A stretch of DNA of 64,000 nucleotides from Cellulomonas sp. C5510 (GTDB lineage: Bacteria; Actinomycetota; Actinomycetes; Actinomycetales; Cellulomonadaceae): the NCBI RefSeq assembly GCF_019797765.1, contig NZ_CP081862.1:1612001-1676000 (forward strand), given 5' to 3'. This document shows positions 55,981 to 64,000 of this stretch, piece after piece. Each line of letters starts with the position of its first letter. The first letter of the stretch is position 1. A program made the position numbers and the translations under genes. The notes beneath the pieces were generated by a model. It did not search any database. It had not been told where the DNA came from and saw only the letters and a program-made list of their open reading frames with translations.

Positions 55981-57303
55981 GTGTTCTCAACCCGGTCCGC
56001 CGGCACCCGGTCGGCCGGGTTCTGGGTGGTCGTCCTGGCCGCCACCGCCAACTACACGGTGCTGTCGGCCTCCGCGCCGCTGCTCAGCCGCGCGGTGCCC
56101 GACGTGCTGGGCGGGGACGAGGCGCTGGCCGGCACGCTCGTCTCGATCACCGGGCTCACGGGGGCGGCCTGCATGACGCTCGTCGGGATCGCCACGAGCC
56201 GGTACGGGCCGCGTGCCGTGACCCTCGTCAGCGCGGCGGTGGCGGTGCTGGGCGTCGGCGCCCTGGTCGCCCTGTTCACCGTCCCGGGCGTCGTCGCCGG
56301 GCGCGTCGTGTACGGGATCGGCAACGCCGGCATCACCGTGGCCACCACGGCCTGGGTGTCGGTGACCGCGCCGGCAGGCACGCGGGGCCGCGCGCTCGGC
56401 TACTACGGCATCAGCGTGTGGGTCGGCCTGGCGCTCGGCCCCGTGCTGGGCGAGAACCTCTACGCCGCGTCCGGCAACGCCGCCACGTGGGCCGGCCTGC
56501 TGGCGGTGCAGGGCGTCGCGCTGGTCGCAGCCGCGTCCGTCGCCGCACCCCCGCGCCCCGCACCACCCGCCCCGCCCGTCCCGCTCCGGGTCGCCGCGTC
56601 CGCCGCGTCCGCCGCGTCCGCCGTGCCCGCCGTGCCCGCCGCGTCCGCCGCGTCCGCCGTGCCCGCCGTGCCCGCCGCGACCGGTCCCGGCCGGGCTCGC
56701 GCGGTCGTCGCCGTCGTGCGGGCGCCGGCGCTGGTGGCGTTGTGCGCCTGGGGCGCCCAGGGCGTGTTCACGACGTTCCTCGTGCAGCACCTGCAGTCGC
56801 GCGGGGTCCCCGCCGCGGGTGTCCTGGGCGCGTCCAGCATCTTCCTCGTCTTCGCCGCCGCCGTCGTCGCCGCGCGGTTCGCGCTCGGGTCGCTGCCGGA
56901 CCGGCTCGGTCCCGTGACGACGACCCGGGGTGCGCTGGTCGCGGTGGCGGCCGGGCTCGCCGGCATGGCGGTCGCAGACTCGTTCTGGACGGCGGCCGCG
57001 GCCGCGGTGCTGCTCGGCGTCGGGTACGCGCCGCTCTACCCGTCGCTCACGCTGCTGAGCACGGCGGCCCTGCCGGATCCGCTGCGTCCCCCGGCGATCG
57101 GGGTGTTCTCCGCCGCCACGTCGCTCGGCATGGCGGCCGGGGCGTTCGGCGGCGGTGTGCTGATCGCCGCAGCGGGTTCCGTGACGGCGCTGGCGTGCGG
57201 GGCCGTCCTCCAGCTGCTCGTGCTCCCGGCGGTGCGTGCGCCCCGGCTGCCCGCGGGCGCGGGCGCGGGTGCGCGTCCCGTCCCGGCGGTCGACGCCCGC
57301 TGA
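55981..57303 (+). CDS. MFS transporter
   Basis: A 440-residue, about twelve-helix transporter from GTG 55981. [35 protein letters not shown] and [20 protein letters not shown] are loop 2-3 and motif C-type segments; [14 protein letters not shown] is the second-half loop. The cytoplasmic loop between helices 6 and 7 (residues 205-234) is a tandem AAS/AVP repeat. Under the putative GntR operator just upstream, so probably imports or exports a compound of the same pathway. Confidence 0.9.
   Translation: MFSTRSAGTRSAGFWVVVLAATANYTVLSASAPLLSRAVPDVLGGDEALAGTLVSITGLTGAACMTLVGIATSRYGPRAVTLVSAAVAVLGVGALVALFTVPGVVAGRVVYGIGNAGITVATTAWVSVTAPAGTRGRALGYYGISVWVGLALGPVLGENLYAASGNAATWAGLLAVQGVALVAAASVAAPPRPAPPAPPVPLRVAASAASAASAVPAVPAASAASAVPAVPAATGPGRARAVVAVVRAPALVALCAWGAQGVFTTFLVQHLQSRGVPAAGVLGASSIFLVFAAAVVAARFALGSLPDRLGPVTTTRGALVAVAAGLAGMAVADSFWTAAAAAVLLGVGYAPLYPSLTLLSTAALPDPLRPPAIGVFSAATSLGMAAGAFGGGVLIAAAGSVTALACGAVLQLLVLPAVRAPRLPAGAGAGARPVPAVDAR
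56593..56682 (+). repeat. In-frame 9-bp tandem repeat in the MFS gene
   Basis: Ten 9-bp units: GCCGCGTCC (AAS) three times, GCCGTGCCC (AVP) twice, AAS twice, AVP twice, then a degenerate last unit. Unit number can vary by slippage without changing the frame. Confidence 0.92.
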
Positions 57304-57340
57304 CCCGCCGCGGTCCAGCGGCCGCCAGCCGGGCGTCGCA

Positions 57341-57392
57341 CACGCGCAGGAGACCCCCGACGACCGGCCTGTCGTCGGGGGTCCTGCGCGTG
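57341..57392. terminator. Strong hairpin, bidirectional terminator
   Basis: CACGCGCAGG-AG-ACCCCCGACGAC, six-base loop CGGCCT, then GTCGTCGGGGGT and CCTGCGCGTG: 22 base pairs with a two-base bulge. It lies between the convergent MFS and creatininase-family genes. No T-run, as usual for high-GC actinobacteria. Confidence 0.88.
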
Positions 57393-57420
57393 CTCACGGG
57401 GCGGTGCGCCCCGGCGCGTC

Positions 57421-58227
57421 TCAGCGCGTGCGCTCGGGCTGCGGCTCCCGGACCGCGGCGGCCAGGGCGCGGGCGTTGCGCTCGACGCAGCGGTCGAACT
57501 CCGCCCTGCCGTGCGCGGCGTTCGCCTCGGCGACGTCGTTGCCCCACACCCCGGAGTCGCTGACCTGGTCCATGCGGTAGTCCCAGAACGAGTCGACGTC
57601 GCGGTGCGAGACCGCGCGGTCCATGCGCACCAGGTCGGGCCGCAGGTGGAGCATCACGGACGTCTCGAAGAAGTTGGCGTGCATGAGGCCGCGCCCGTGC
57701 TGGACGTGCCCGTCGACCTCCGGGCCGGGGTACATCGTCACGTAGCCCACGGAGCGGGCACGGACGTCGTCGTACCGGGTGCGCAGCTTCTCGATCGAGA
57801 CGTCGAGCGCGCCGTTGTTCCAGATGTGCCCGGACATGAAGACGAACTGGCGCACGCCCGACCGGTACAGCGAGTCGGTGAGGTCCTCCATGACGGCGAC
57901 CAGGGTCTCCGGCCGGTAGGTCAGCGTCCCGGGGAAGTCGCCGTGCGACGCGGACACGCCGACGGCGACGGGCGGCACCACGGGGATGCCGGTGATCGCC
58001 GAGACGGCGTGCGCCACCGCGAGGTCGATCTCGGTGTCCACGTTCAGCGGCAGGTGCGGGCCGTGCTGCTCGATGGCGCCGATCGGGATGATCACCGCGC
58101 GGAGCCGGGCGACGAGGTCGGGGACCGACGGCCAGTCGAGCTCCTCCCACAGCACGGGGGAGCCGGTGCCGCCGAGCTCGGCGGCGAGCGCGGGGATGTC
58201 CAGGCCTGTGGGGGGGAGCGTCGTCAT
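57421..58227 (-). CDS. Creatininase-family amidohydrolase
   Basis: A 268-residue protein. Three metal ligands of creatininase are in IIPIGAIEQHGPHLPLNVDTEI (E53, H55, D64), with SASHGDFPGTLTY and H134 in FMSGHIWNN. The Glu of creatininase two residues after that His is Trp136 here, so the substrate or metal set differs from true creatinine amidohydrolase. Relatives hydrolyse cyclic amides or formamides, e.g. in cofactor synthesis. Third gene of a coupled operon (ATGA overlap with the deaminase gene). Confidence 0.88.
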   Translation of the reverse strand: MTTLPPTGLDIPALAAELGGTGSPVLWEELDWPSVPDLVARLRAVIIPIGAIEQHGPHLPLNVDTEIDLAVAHAVSAITGIPVVPPVAVGVSASHGDFPGTLTYRPETLVAVMEDLTDSLYRSGVRQFVFMSGHIWNNGALDVSIEKLRTRYDDVRARSVGYVTMYPGPEVDGHVQHGRGLMHANFFETSVMLHLRPDLVRMDRAVSHRDVDSFWDYRMDQVSDSGVWGNDVAEANAAHGRAEFDRCVERNARALAAAVREPQPERTR

Positions 58228-58694
58228 GCGGGGTCCTTCCGGGGTGGTGCGAGGCGCGCGGTGCGCGTGTGGCGGTAGGGGAGCAGGGCGGTGGCCGGGA
58301 CGGCCTCGACCGTGCCGTGCCGCGCCACCCACACGGTGGCGTCGGGGCAGTGGTCGGCGAGGATCTCGGCGCACACGCCGCAGGGCTCGATGAGGTAGTC
58401 CTCGCCGTCGGGGCGGCGCAGGACGGCGACCAGGGTGCGCACGGGGTCGCCGGTGGCGGCCGCGGCGGACAGCACCCCGGACTCGGCGCAGACCGACGCG
58501 CGGCCCTGGCTGGCCTCGACGTGCAGGCCGGTCACGACCGTGCCGGAGGCGAGCCGGGCGGCAGCGGCGACCTCGTGCCGGCGCTCGGCGTAGCGGCGGG
58601 ACAGGAGCGCCCCGGCGACGTCGAGCAGCTCCTGGTCGTGCACGGGCATCGCGCGGCCGGCGGCGGCGACGCCGGGGCGGTCGGGCGCCGTCAC
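58224..58694 (-). CDS. Cytidine deaminase-like zinc deaminase
   Basis: A 156-residue protein from GTG 58694 (GTGA overlap with the amidohydrolase stop). The zinc site is C69-A-E71 (VCAESGVL) and PC105-xx-C108 (EPCGVCAEIL), the cytidine/blasticidin deaminase pattern. The strand SGTVVTGLHVEAS precedes it. It could deaminate a pyrimidine, guanidine or other amino heterocycle. The setting with creatininase and urease argues for catabolism rather than nucleoside salvage. Confidence 0.86.
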   Translation of the reverse strand: MTAPDRPGVAAAGRAMPVHDQELLDVAGALLSRRYAERRHEVAAAARLASGTVVTGLHVEASQGRASVCAESGVLSAAAATGDPVRTLVAVLRRPDGEDYLIEPCGVCAEILADHCPDATVWVARHGTVEAVPATALLPYRHTRTARLAPPRKDPA

Positions 58695-59452
58695 GCCCAG
58701 CCCATGATCCGGGCCATGGTGCCGCCCTCGATCAGGGCGCGGTCGGCCTCGTCCGGGACGGCCTTGGCGATCTTGAAGCGCTCGAGGTCGAAGTCGCTGC
58801 CGGGCCACTCGGAGCCCATGACGATCTTCCCAGCGCCGAGGCGCGCGTAGGCGCGCTTCACGTCGGACATCAGCGTCGCCGAGGTCTCGAGGTAGATGTT
58901 GGGCCGGCGCTCGGCCACGATGATCGCCTCGGGGACGTTCCAGACGGCCCCCATGTGGGCGATGATCGTCGGCACCGTCGGGTGGTCCTTGGCGATCTCC
59001 TCGATGGCGAGCGGCGCGCAGAACGCGTCGTCGAGCGCGTTGATCAGCACCGGGATGCCCAGCTCCGCGCAGACCTCGAACACCGGGTCGAGCAGGCCGT
59101 GGTCGGCCACGTGGTAGCCGTGCATGCTCGGGTGCAGCTTGAGGCCCACCAGGCCGGCGTCGACGAACCGGCGGACCTGGTCCACGGCGTCGTCGTCCTG
59201 CGGCATGACCTGGCCGAACCCGAACAGGCGGTCCGGGTGCTTCGCGACCAGGCCCACGAGGAAGTCGTTCTCGATCCGCTGCGCCAGCGAGCAGACCATC
59301 GCCTTGTCCACCCCGGCCGCGTCCATGCGGTCGATGATCCGCTGCGAGTCGAACGGGGTGTACGGCGGCGCGGGCTGCCCCGGGCGCGCCCCGGTCAGGT
59401 AGTCGCTGCGCCCGCGGACGTCCTGGGTGGTGTTGTAGGCGTCGATGATCAT
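58691..59452 (-). CDS. Amidohydrolase-2 family protein with altered metal site
   Basis: A 253-residue TIM-barrel protein. The first strand reads MIIDAYNTTQ where family members have IDxHxH, so both N-terminal metal His are replaced (Tyr6, Thr8). Later landmarks remain: GLKLHPSMHGYH, PTIIAHMGA, NIYLETSA and MGSEWP, which has Glu for the usual Asp of GSDWP. It may be a metal-poor decarboxylase/hydrolase or a metal-independent lactonase-like enzyme. First gene of the operon, with a TTGGATCCAA operator 46 bases upstream. Confidence 0.85.
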   Translation of the reverse strand: MIIDAYNTTQDVRGRSDYLTGARPGQPAPPYTPFDSQRIIDRMDAAGVDKAMVCSLAQRIENDFLVGLVAKHPDRLFGFGQVMPQDDDAVDQVRRFVDAGLVGLKLHPSMHGYHVADHGLLDPVFEVCAELGIPVLINALDDAFCAPLAIEEIAKDHPTVPTIIAHMGAVWNVPEAIIVAERRPNIYLETSATLMSDVKRAYARLGAGKIVMGSEWPGSDFDLERFKIAKAVPDEADRALIEGGTMARIMGWA

Positions 59453-59497
59453 CTGGTGCGGCCTCCGGGGCGTCGAGCTGGTCGTGCAGCGGTCGTG

Positions 59498-59507
59498 TTG
59501 GATCCAA
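59498..59507. promoter_or_regulatory. GntR-type operator before the amidohydrolase operon
   Basis: TTGGATCCAA with a further T after it, identical to the core palindrome at 55923-55934. Confidence 0.8.
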
Positions 59508-59673
59508 TCTAGCGCACGCCGGACCGGCGGTGTGCCGCCTGACTCCTCCGGCCCCGGAGCGGGCTCCGCGTCGCTACAGCCGCGTGATCAGCGGAGATCT
59601 CGCGGAGGGGGCGACCAGGCGCGTCACATTCCGGAAACACGCCGGACGTGTCAGGGATACATCGGTGAGTAGA

Positions 59674-59683
59674 TTGGATCCAC
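59674..59683. promoter_or_regulatory. GntR-type operator before the peptide-type ABC operon
   Basis: TTGGATCCAC preceded by A, one change from the palindrome, 51 bases before the binding-protein start. The 165 bases between this site and the one at 59498 hold no gene. Confidence 0.72.
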
Positions 59684-59733
59684 ATTGACCTCGCGTCGGT
59701 GTCCCTCGTCCCCCTCTCCTCGTAGGAGCAGCC

Positions 59734-61299
59734 ATGGCCAGGAAGTCCCTCGCCGCCATCTCCCTGGCGGTCGCGGCAGGCGTCGCGCTCACCGCCTGCT
59801 CGTCCGGCGGTGCGTCCCAGGGCGGCGGCTCGTCGTCCGCCCCCGCGACCAGCGCGATCAACACCGTGCTCTGGTACGCGCCGTCGAACTTCGACCCGGC
59901 GACCGCCTCGAGCTCGCCGGACCTGACCGCAGCCCGGCTCGGCTTCGACACGCTGCTGCGCAAGGGCGACGACGGCGCCTACCTCGGTGGCCTCGCGACC
60001 GACTGGGAGGCCGCCTCGGCGTCCTCGTACACGTTCACGGTCCGCGACGACGCCACGTGCGCCGACGGCACGCCGATCACCGCCCAGGTCGTCGCGGACT
60101 CCCTGGAGAACCTCGCGGCGTCCGAGGGCACCAACACCCGCTCGCTCGCGTTCGGCGACGGCGACCCGACCTTCACCGTCGACGACGCGGCGGGCACCGT
60201 CGCGATCGAGCTGAGCCAGCCGTACTCCCAGCTGCTCGGCGGGATGACGCTCGAGGGCACGGGCATCATCTGCCCCGCCGGGCTCGCCGACCCCGAGGGG
60301 CTGGCCGCCGGCCAGGTCGAGGGCGCGTTCTCCGGCCCGTACACGCTCACCGGCTACTCCGCGGGCGTGAGCGCGACCTACACGCTGCGGGACGACTACG
60401 ACGCGTGGCCCGACTGGGAGGGCGTCGAGGGCACCCCGGCGACCACCATCAACATCACGGTCGAGTCCGACTCCAACACCAGCGCCAACCTGCTGGAGTC
60501 CGGCGGCCTGGACGTCGCGCGGTTCTACGACTCCAACGCGACGCGGTTCACCGAGAACGACGCGTTCGGCTACGTGACGGACAACAGCACCGCCAACACG
60601 CTGCTGTTCAACGAGGACCCGACCTCGGTGTTCGCGGACGACCAGGAGCTGCGCGCCGCCGTGGCGCAGGCGGTCTCCGCCGAGGCGTTCAACGCCGCCG
60701 CGCTCGACGGGCTCGGCAACCTCATGACGTCGGTGACCGACTCCGGCTTCGCGAACGTCCTGGACGACGAGTCGCTGCTGCAGCCGTACGACCCCGAGGC
60801 CGCCGCCGAGGTGCTGACGGGCACGACCATCCGCCTGCTCACGATGACCAACTGGGAGCCGGCGGTCGACTACGTCACCGAGGCGCTCTCGGCGGCCGGC
60901 GCCACCGTGCAGGTCGAGTCCCTGGACGCCTCGGAGTGGGCGGCCAAGCTGCGCACCGAGCCGACCACCTGGGACCTGACGATCCGGGGCGAGACCAACT
61001 CGTCGGGCCTCGTGCACCAGGCGCTCGTGACCAAGATCGGCCCGTCCTTCACCGAGGGCGGCACCAACTACACGAGCTCGGACAACCCCGAGGGTGAGGC
61101 GTACCTCGCCGCCGCGCTGTCCAGCGCCGACCCGGACGAGCAGAGCGAGAACTTCCTCGCCGCGCAGGAGACGCTGCTCGAGCGCGTGGACATGGCGCCG
61201 CTGGCGACCAGCACGCACTACATCGTCACGCGCGAGGGCTTCGCCGCCCACACCTTCTCCGGCTACTGGGACGTCTCCGCGCTGCGGATCACCTCCTGA
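59734..61299 (+). CDS. ABC transporter substrate-binding lipoprotein, family 5 (peptide/nickel type)
   Basis: A 521-residue protein. Signal peptide ends in lipobox LTACS (Cys22) with a Ser/Gly linker. The mature part has the family 5 layout: NFDPATASSSPDLTAARLGF, GLATDWEAASASSYTFTVRDD, CADGTPITAQVVADSLEN and SGPYTLTGYS. Family 5 proteins bind peptides, opines, nickel chelates or other small solutes. With urease and a nitrogen-compound operon under the same operator, both a nitrogenous substrate and nickel are credible. Confidence 0.92.
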   Translation: MARKSLAAISLAVAAGVALTACSSGGASQGGGSSSAPATSAINTVLWYAPSNFDPATASSSPDLTAARLGFDTLLRKGDDGAYLGGLATDWEAASASSYTFTVRDDATCADGTPITAQVVADSLENLAASEGTNTRSLAFGDGDPTFTVDDAAGTVAIELSQPYSQLLGGMTLEGTGIICPAGLADPEGLAAGQVEGAFSGPYTLTGYSAGVSATYTLRDDYDAWPDWEGVEGTPATTINITVESDSNTSANLLESGGLDVARFYDSNATRFTENDAFGYVTDNSTANTLLFNEDPTSVFADDQELRAAVAQAVSAEAFNAAALDGLGNLMTSVTDSGFANVLDDESLLQPYDPEAAAEVLTGTTIRLLTMTNWEPAVDYVTEALSAAGATVQVESLDASEWAAKLRTEPTTWDLTIRGETNSSGLVHQALVTKIGPSFTEGGTNYTSSDNPEGEAYLAAALSSADPDEQSENFLAAQETLLERVDMAPLATSTHYIVTREGFAAHTFSGYWDVSALRITS

Positions 61300-61307
61300 C
61301 CCCACCG

Positions 61308-61338
61308 CCCCCGGCCGGTCGACCCGGCCGGCCGGGGG
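61308..61338. terminator. Intercistronic hairpin after the binding-protein gene
   Basis: CCCCCGGCCGG, nine-base loop, CCGGCCGGGGG: an 11-bp perfect stem in the 76-base gap. Probably an attenuator or mRNA-stability element that lets the binding protein be made in excess. Confidence 0.7.
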
Positions 61339-61375
61339 CCGCCCGCGCCCGACCGTCCTGCCGAGGAGCAGCCGC

Positions 61376-62452
61376 ATGACCACCACGCTCACCCCGGGCA
61401 GCCCGAGCAGCCCGGACAGCCCGGCGGGCCCCGCCACGGGGGACGCCCCCGCGGCCGCCACCTCCGGCGGCCACCGGGCGGGCTCGCGCGGCGCGCTCTG
61501 GCGCCGGTTCCTGGTCCGGCGCGGAGCGGGCGCCGCCGTCAACGTCGTCCTGCTGGTGGTGCTGACGTTCTTCATCGTGCAGCTCATCCCGGGCGACCCG
61601 GCGACGGCGATCGCCGGCGAGAACGCCACGCTCGAGCAGGTGGAGCTGGTGCGCGAACGGCTGGGGCTCGACGAGCCGCTGCCCGTGCAGCTCGGCCGGT
61701 ACGTCGGCGGGGTGGTCCAGGGCGACTTCGGCGACTCGTTCCGCTACGGGCTGCCCGCGCTGCACATCGTGACGACCGCCCTGCCGTACACCCTGTCGAT
61801 CGCGGCGGCCGCGGTGCTGCTGGTCCTGCTGGTCGGCACGACGGCCGGGATCGTCGTGGGCATCGCGACCCGCGGTGACCGGAACCGGTGGCTCGACCGC
61901 GTGTTCAACGTCGTCACCGGCTTCATGCAGGCCATCCCGGCCTACCTGCAGGCCACGCTGCTCGTCCTGGTGTTCGCGGTGTGGCTGGCCGTGCTGCCCC
62001 CGGCGTACACGCTGGCCTACGGCCCGGTGGAGTCCGCGGTGCTGCCCGTGCTCGCGCTGTCGATCGGCGGCGTGTCGTCCGTCGCGCGCATCGTGCGCCG
62101 CGAGACGGCCGTCGCCCAGGAGATGGACTTCATGCGCACCGTCCGCGGCTGGCGCCTGCCCGCCGGGCGCGCCTACGCCAAGCACCTGCTGCCGAACCTG
62201 CTGACCACGACGCTGACGCTCTCCGGGATCATCCTGACCTCGATGCTCGGCTCCGCGCTCATCGTGGAGACCGTGTTCGCCTGGCCGGGCCTGGGCAGCA
62301 CCGTCATCCAGGCGATCGCCGTCGACAAGGACTACCCGGTGATCCAGGCCGCCGTGTTCGTGATCGGCACGGTCTCCATCCTCATCACGCTGCTGATCGA
62401 CGTCGTCCTGGGCCTGGTCGACCCGCGCACCCTCGGAGGCTCGCATGACTGA
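61376..62452 (+). CDS. ABC transporter permease, DppB type
   Basis: A 358-residue permease. A 40-residue Ser/Pro/Ala-rich tail precedes the first helix (VNVVLLVVLTFFIVQLIPGDP, the DppB hallmark). ERLGLDEPLPVQLGRYVGGVVQGDFGDS and the EAA loop RRETAVAQEMDFMRTVRGWRL follow, then VETVFAWPGLG. Forms the channel with the next protein. ATG overlaps start of the next gene by eight bases. Confidence 0.95.
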   Translation: MTTTLTPGSPSSPDSPAGPATGDAPAAATSGGHRAGSRGALWRRFLVRRGAGAAVNVVLLVVLTFFIVQLIPGDPATAIAGENATLEQVELVRERLGLDEPLPVQLGRYVGGVVQGDFGDSFRYGLPALHIVTTALPYTLSIAAAAVLLVLLVGTTAGIVVGIATRGDRNRWLDRVFNVVTGFMQAIPAYLQATLLVLVFAVWLAVLPPAYTLAYGPVESAVLPVLALSIGGVSSVARIVRRETAVAQEMDFMRTVRGWRLPAGRAYAKHLLPNLLTTTLTLSGIILTSMLGSALIVETVFAWPGLGSTVIQAIAVDKDYPVIQAAVFVIGTVSILITLLIDVVLGLVDPRTLGGSHD

Positions 62453-64000
62453 CACGGTGGTGGCGGCACCCCCCGCCGTGACCGCGGCGCCTGACCGCGG
62501 CCGGCGGTTCGCCTGGAACGGCACCCTGGTCGTCGGCCTGGTCATGGCGGCCGTCGTGGCCGTGGTGGCCGTGGTCGCCCCGTTCCTGCTCACCGAGAAG
62601 GCGACCGCCCTGAGCGCGGACGCCGGCGTCGGCAGCGTGCCGGGGCACCTGCTCGGCACGGACTCGCTCGGCCGCGACATGCTGGCGCGCACCCTCGTGG
62701 CCACCCGGCAGACGGTGCTGATGGCCCTGGCGGCCACCGTGATCGCCGGGGTCGCGGGCATCGCGATCGGCGTGGGCGTGTGGCTCGCCCCGCGCCGCGT
62801 CCGCGAGCTCGGCCTGCGCGCCATCGAGTTCGCGGTGTCCTACCCGACCCTGCTGGTCGCGATCATGATCGCCGCGATCCTCGGCCAGAGCGTCACGACC
62901 GTCGTCATCGCGATCGGTGTCGCGAACATCGCCGGGTTCGCCCGCCTCACCGCGAACCTCGCCGCGGGCCTCTCCCAGCGCGAGTTCGTCACGACCGCCC
63001 GGCTCGTCGGCGTCCCGCCGCACCGGCTCGCCACCCGGCACATCCTGCCGAACATGGCCGAGCCCATGCTCATCCTGCTCACGCAGACCCTGGCGGGCGC
63101 CCTGGTCGAGATCTCGGGCCTGTCGTTCGTCGGCCTGGGCTCGCAGAACCCGTCGTTCGACTTCGGGACCCTGCTCCAGGACGCGCTCGGCCGGCTCGGG
63201 ACCAACCCGGTGCTGGTGGTCGGTCCGGCCGCCGCGCTGTTCTTCACCTCGCTCGCCGCGCTGTTCGTCGGCGACGGGCTCGCCGCCGCGGCCAACCCCC
63301 GGTCCATCGGCACCCGCGCCCGGCTGGAGCGGGTCCCCGCCGGCCCGTCGGACGCACCGCAGGCCCCGGCGACGGCCGTGCTGACCGCGAGCAACATCAC
63401 GGTCACGCACGCCCGCACCGGGCGGGAGCTGGTGCGCGACGTGTCGTTCCACATCGACCGCGGCGAGATCCTCGGCATCGTCGGGGAGTCCGGGTCGGGC
63501 AAGTCGCTGACCGCCTCGGTCGTGTCGGGGCTCGTGTCCGAGGGGCTGACCGCCACCGCGTCCCGGCTGCGGCTCGGGGACACCGACCTGACCGGGAAGG
63601 TGTCGCCGACCGAGCTCGCGACCCGGATCGGGCTCGTCTACCAGGACCCGGGCACCGCGCTGAACCCGGCGCTCACCCTCGGGTCCCAGTTCTCCGACGT
63701 GCTCACGACCCACCGGGGCCTGTCCCGCCGGGCGGCGCGGGCCCGCGTGGCCGCCGGGTTCCGCAGCGTGCTGCTCCCGGACCCGGAGGGGCGGCTGCGG
63801 CAGTTCCCGCACGAGCTGTCCGGCGGGATGAAGCAGCGGGCGATGATCTCCTCCGCCATGAGCGTCGAGCCGGACCTGCTGGTCGCGGACGAGCCGACCA
63901 CCGCGCTCGACGTGACCGTCCAGCGGGAGGTGCTGTCGATCATCAAGCGGATGAACACGGAGTCCGGCACCGCCGTCCTGTTCATCTCGCACGACATCGG
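62445..64000 (+). CDS. Fused ABC permease (DppC) and ATP-binding protein (DppD), cut by window edge
   Basis: About 518 residues are visible. Residues 1-285 are a DppC-type permease (HLLGTDSLGRDMLARTL, EAA loop ANLAAGLSQREFVTTARLVG, LSFVGLGSQNPSFDFG). A linker of about 25 residues leads to an ATPase domain (NITVTHARTGRELVRDVSFH) with Walker A GESGSGKS, Q-loop GLVYQDPGTALNP, signature LSGGMKQR, Walker B LLVADEPTTALD and the switch His in FISHD. Such permease-ATPase fusions are frequent in actinobacterial peptide transporters. The C-terminus, and probably a DppF partner, lie beyond the window. Confidence 0.94.
   Translation, partial: MTDTVVAAPPAVTAAPDRGRRFAWNGTLVVGLVMAAVVAVVAVVAPFLLTEKATALSADAGVGSVPGHLLGTDSLGRDMLARTLVATRQTVLMALAATVIAGVAGIAIGVGVWLAPRRVRELGLRAIEFAVSYPTLLVAIMIAAILGQSVTTVVIAIGVANIAGFARLTANLAAGLSQREFVTTARLVGVPPHRLATRHILPNMAEPMLILLTQTLAGALVEISGLSFVGLGSQNPSFDFGTLLQDALGRLGTNPVLVVGPAAALFFTSLAALFVGDGLAAAANPRSIGTRARLERVPAGPSDAPQAPATAVLTASNITVTHARTGRELVRDVSFHIDRGEILGIVGESGSGKSLTASVVSGLVSEGLTATASRLRLGDTDLTGKVSPTELATRIGLVYQDPGTALNPALTLGSQFSDVLTTHRGLSRRAARARVAAGFRSVLLPDPEGRLRQFPHELSGGMKQRAMISSAMSVEPDLLVADEPTTALDVTVQREVLSIIKRMNTESGTAVLFISHDI

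Overview
The window comes from a very high-GC (about 75 percent) actinobacterium. Gene content and style suggest a Cellulomonas-like member of the Micrococcales: polyphosphate glucokinase, GlnA2 next to GlnE, many GTG starts, ATGA/GTGA stop-start overlaps, a DevR/DevS system and DUF1876/DUF1918 proteins. The genus is an inference. No rRNA, tRNA, CRISPR array, insertion sequence or prophage gene was recognised.

Layout. (1) 0-17 kb, housekeeping: a VOC protein cut by the left edge, ppgK-map, a wall peptidase, a membrane endonuclease/phosphatase-family protein, panB-nadE, glnA2-glnE, an AI-2E-type permease, a large PAS/GAF/SpoIIE phosphatase and a YbdK-like ligase. (2) 17.4-37.2 kb, a compact dormancy/hypoxia island: five tandem universal stress proteins, two DUF1876 proteins (Rv1738 family), a P-type cation ATPase, a flavodoxin, a PPOX protein, an SDR, a CstR-like repressor, a sulfur-handling operon (DoxX-like, DUF1918, SQR-like, TusE/DsrC-like, DsrE-like), a small alarmone synthetase-like protein, an alcohol dehydrogenase, and a divergent devR/devS pair whose sensor keeps the haem-ligand histidine. 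Eight promoters in this island carry two 14-bp boxes of the form GGGNCGNNCGGCCC, 21-23 bp apart centre to centre, matching the DevR/DosR core. (3) 37.2-49.9 kb, amino acid or ureide catabolism: an aminotransferase divergent from an amino-acid ABC transporter, a GAF/winged-helix regulator, an ornithine-cyclodeaminase-like protein, an MFS transporter broken by an apparent frameshift, then HyuA, a U32-like protein, HyuB and DUF1989. (4) 49.9-50.35 kb, a remnant of a heavy-metal P-type ATPase. (5) 50.3-64 kb, nitrogen scavenging: ureABCFGD, a GntR/FCD regulator, an MFS transporter, an amidohydrolase-deaminase-creatininase operon and a peptide-type ABC transporter cut by the right edge. Five copies of TTGGATCCAA (exact or with one or two changes) lie in the promoter regions of this last block and suggest one GntR regulon.

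How it fits together. Region 2 reads as an oxygen- or redox-sensing regulon with its own sensor and response regulator beside its targets. Within it the sulfur relay genes and a copper-His-less CsoR/CstR protein point to reactive or sulfane sulfur handling under hypoxia. Region 5 reads as uptake, deamination and ring-amide hydrolysis of a nitrogen compound ending in urea and urease. The substrate cannot be named from sequence.
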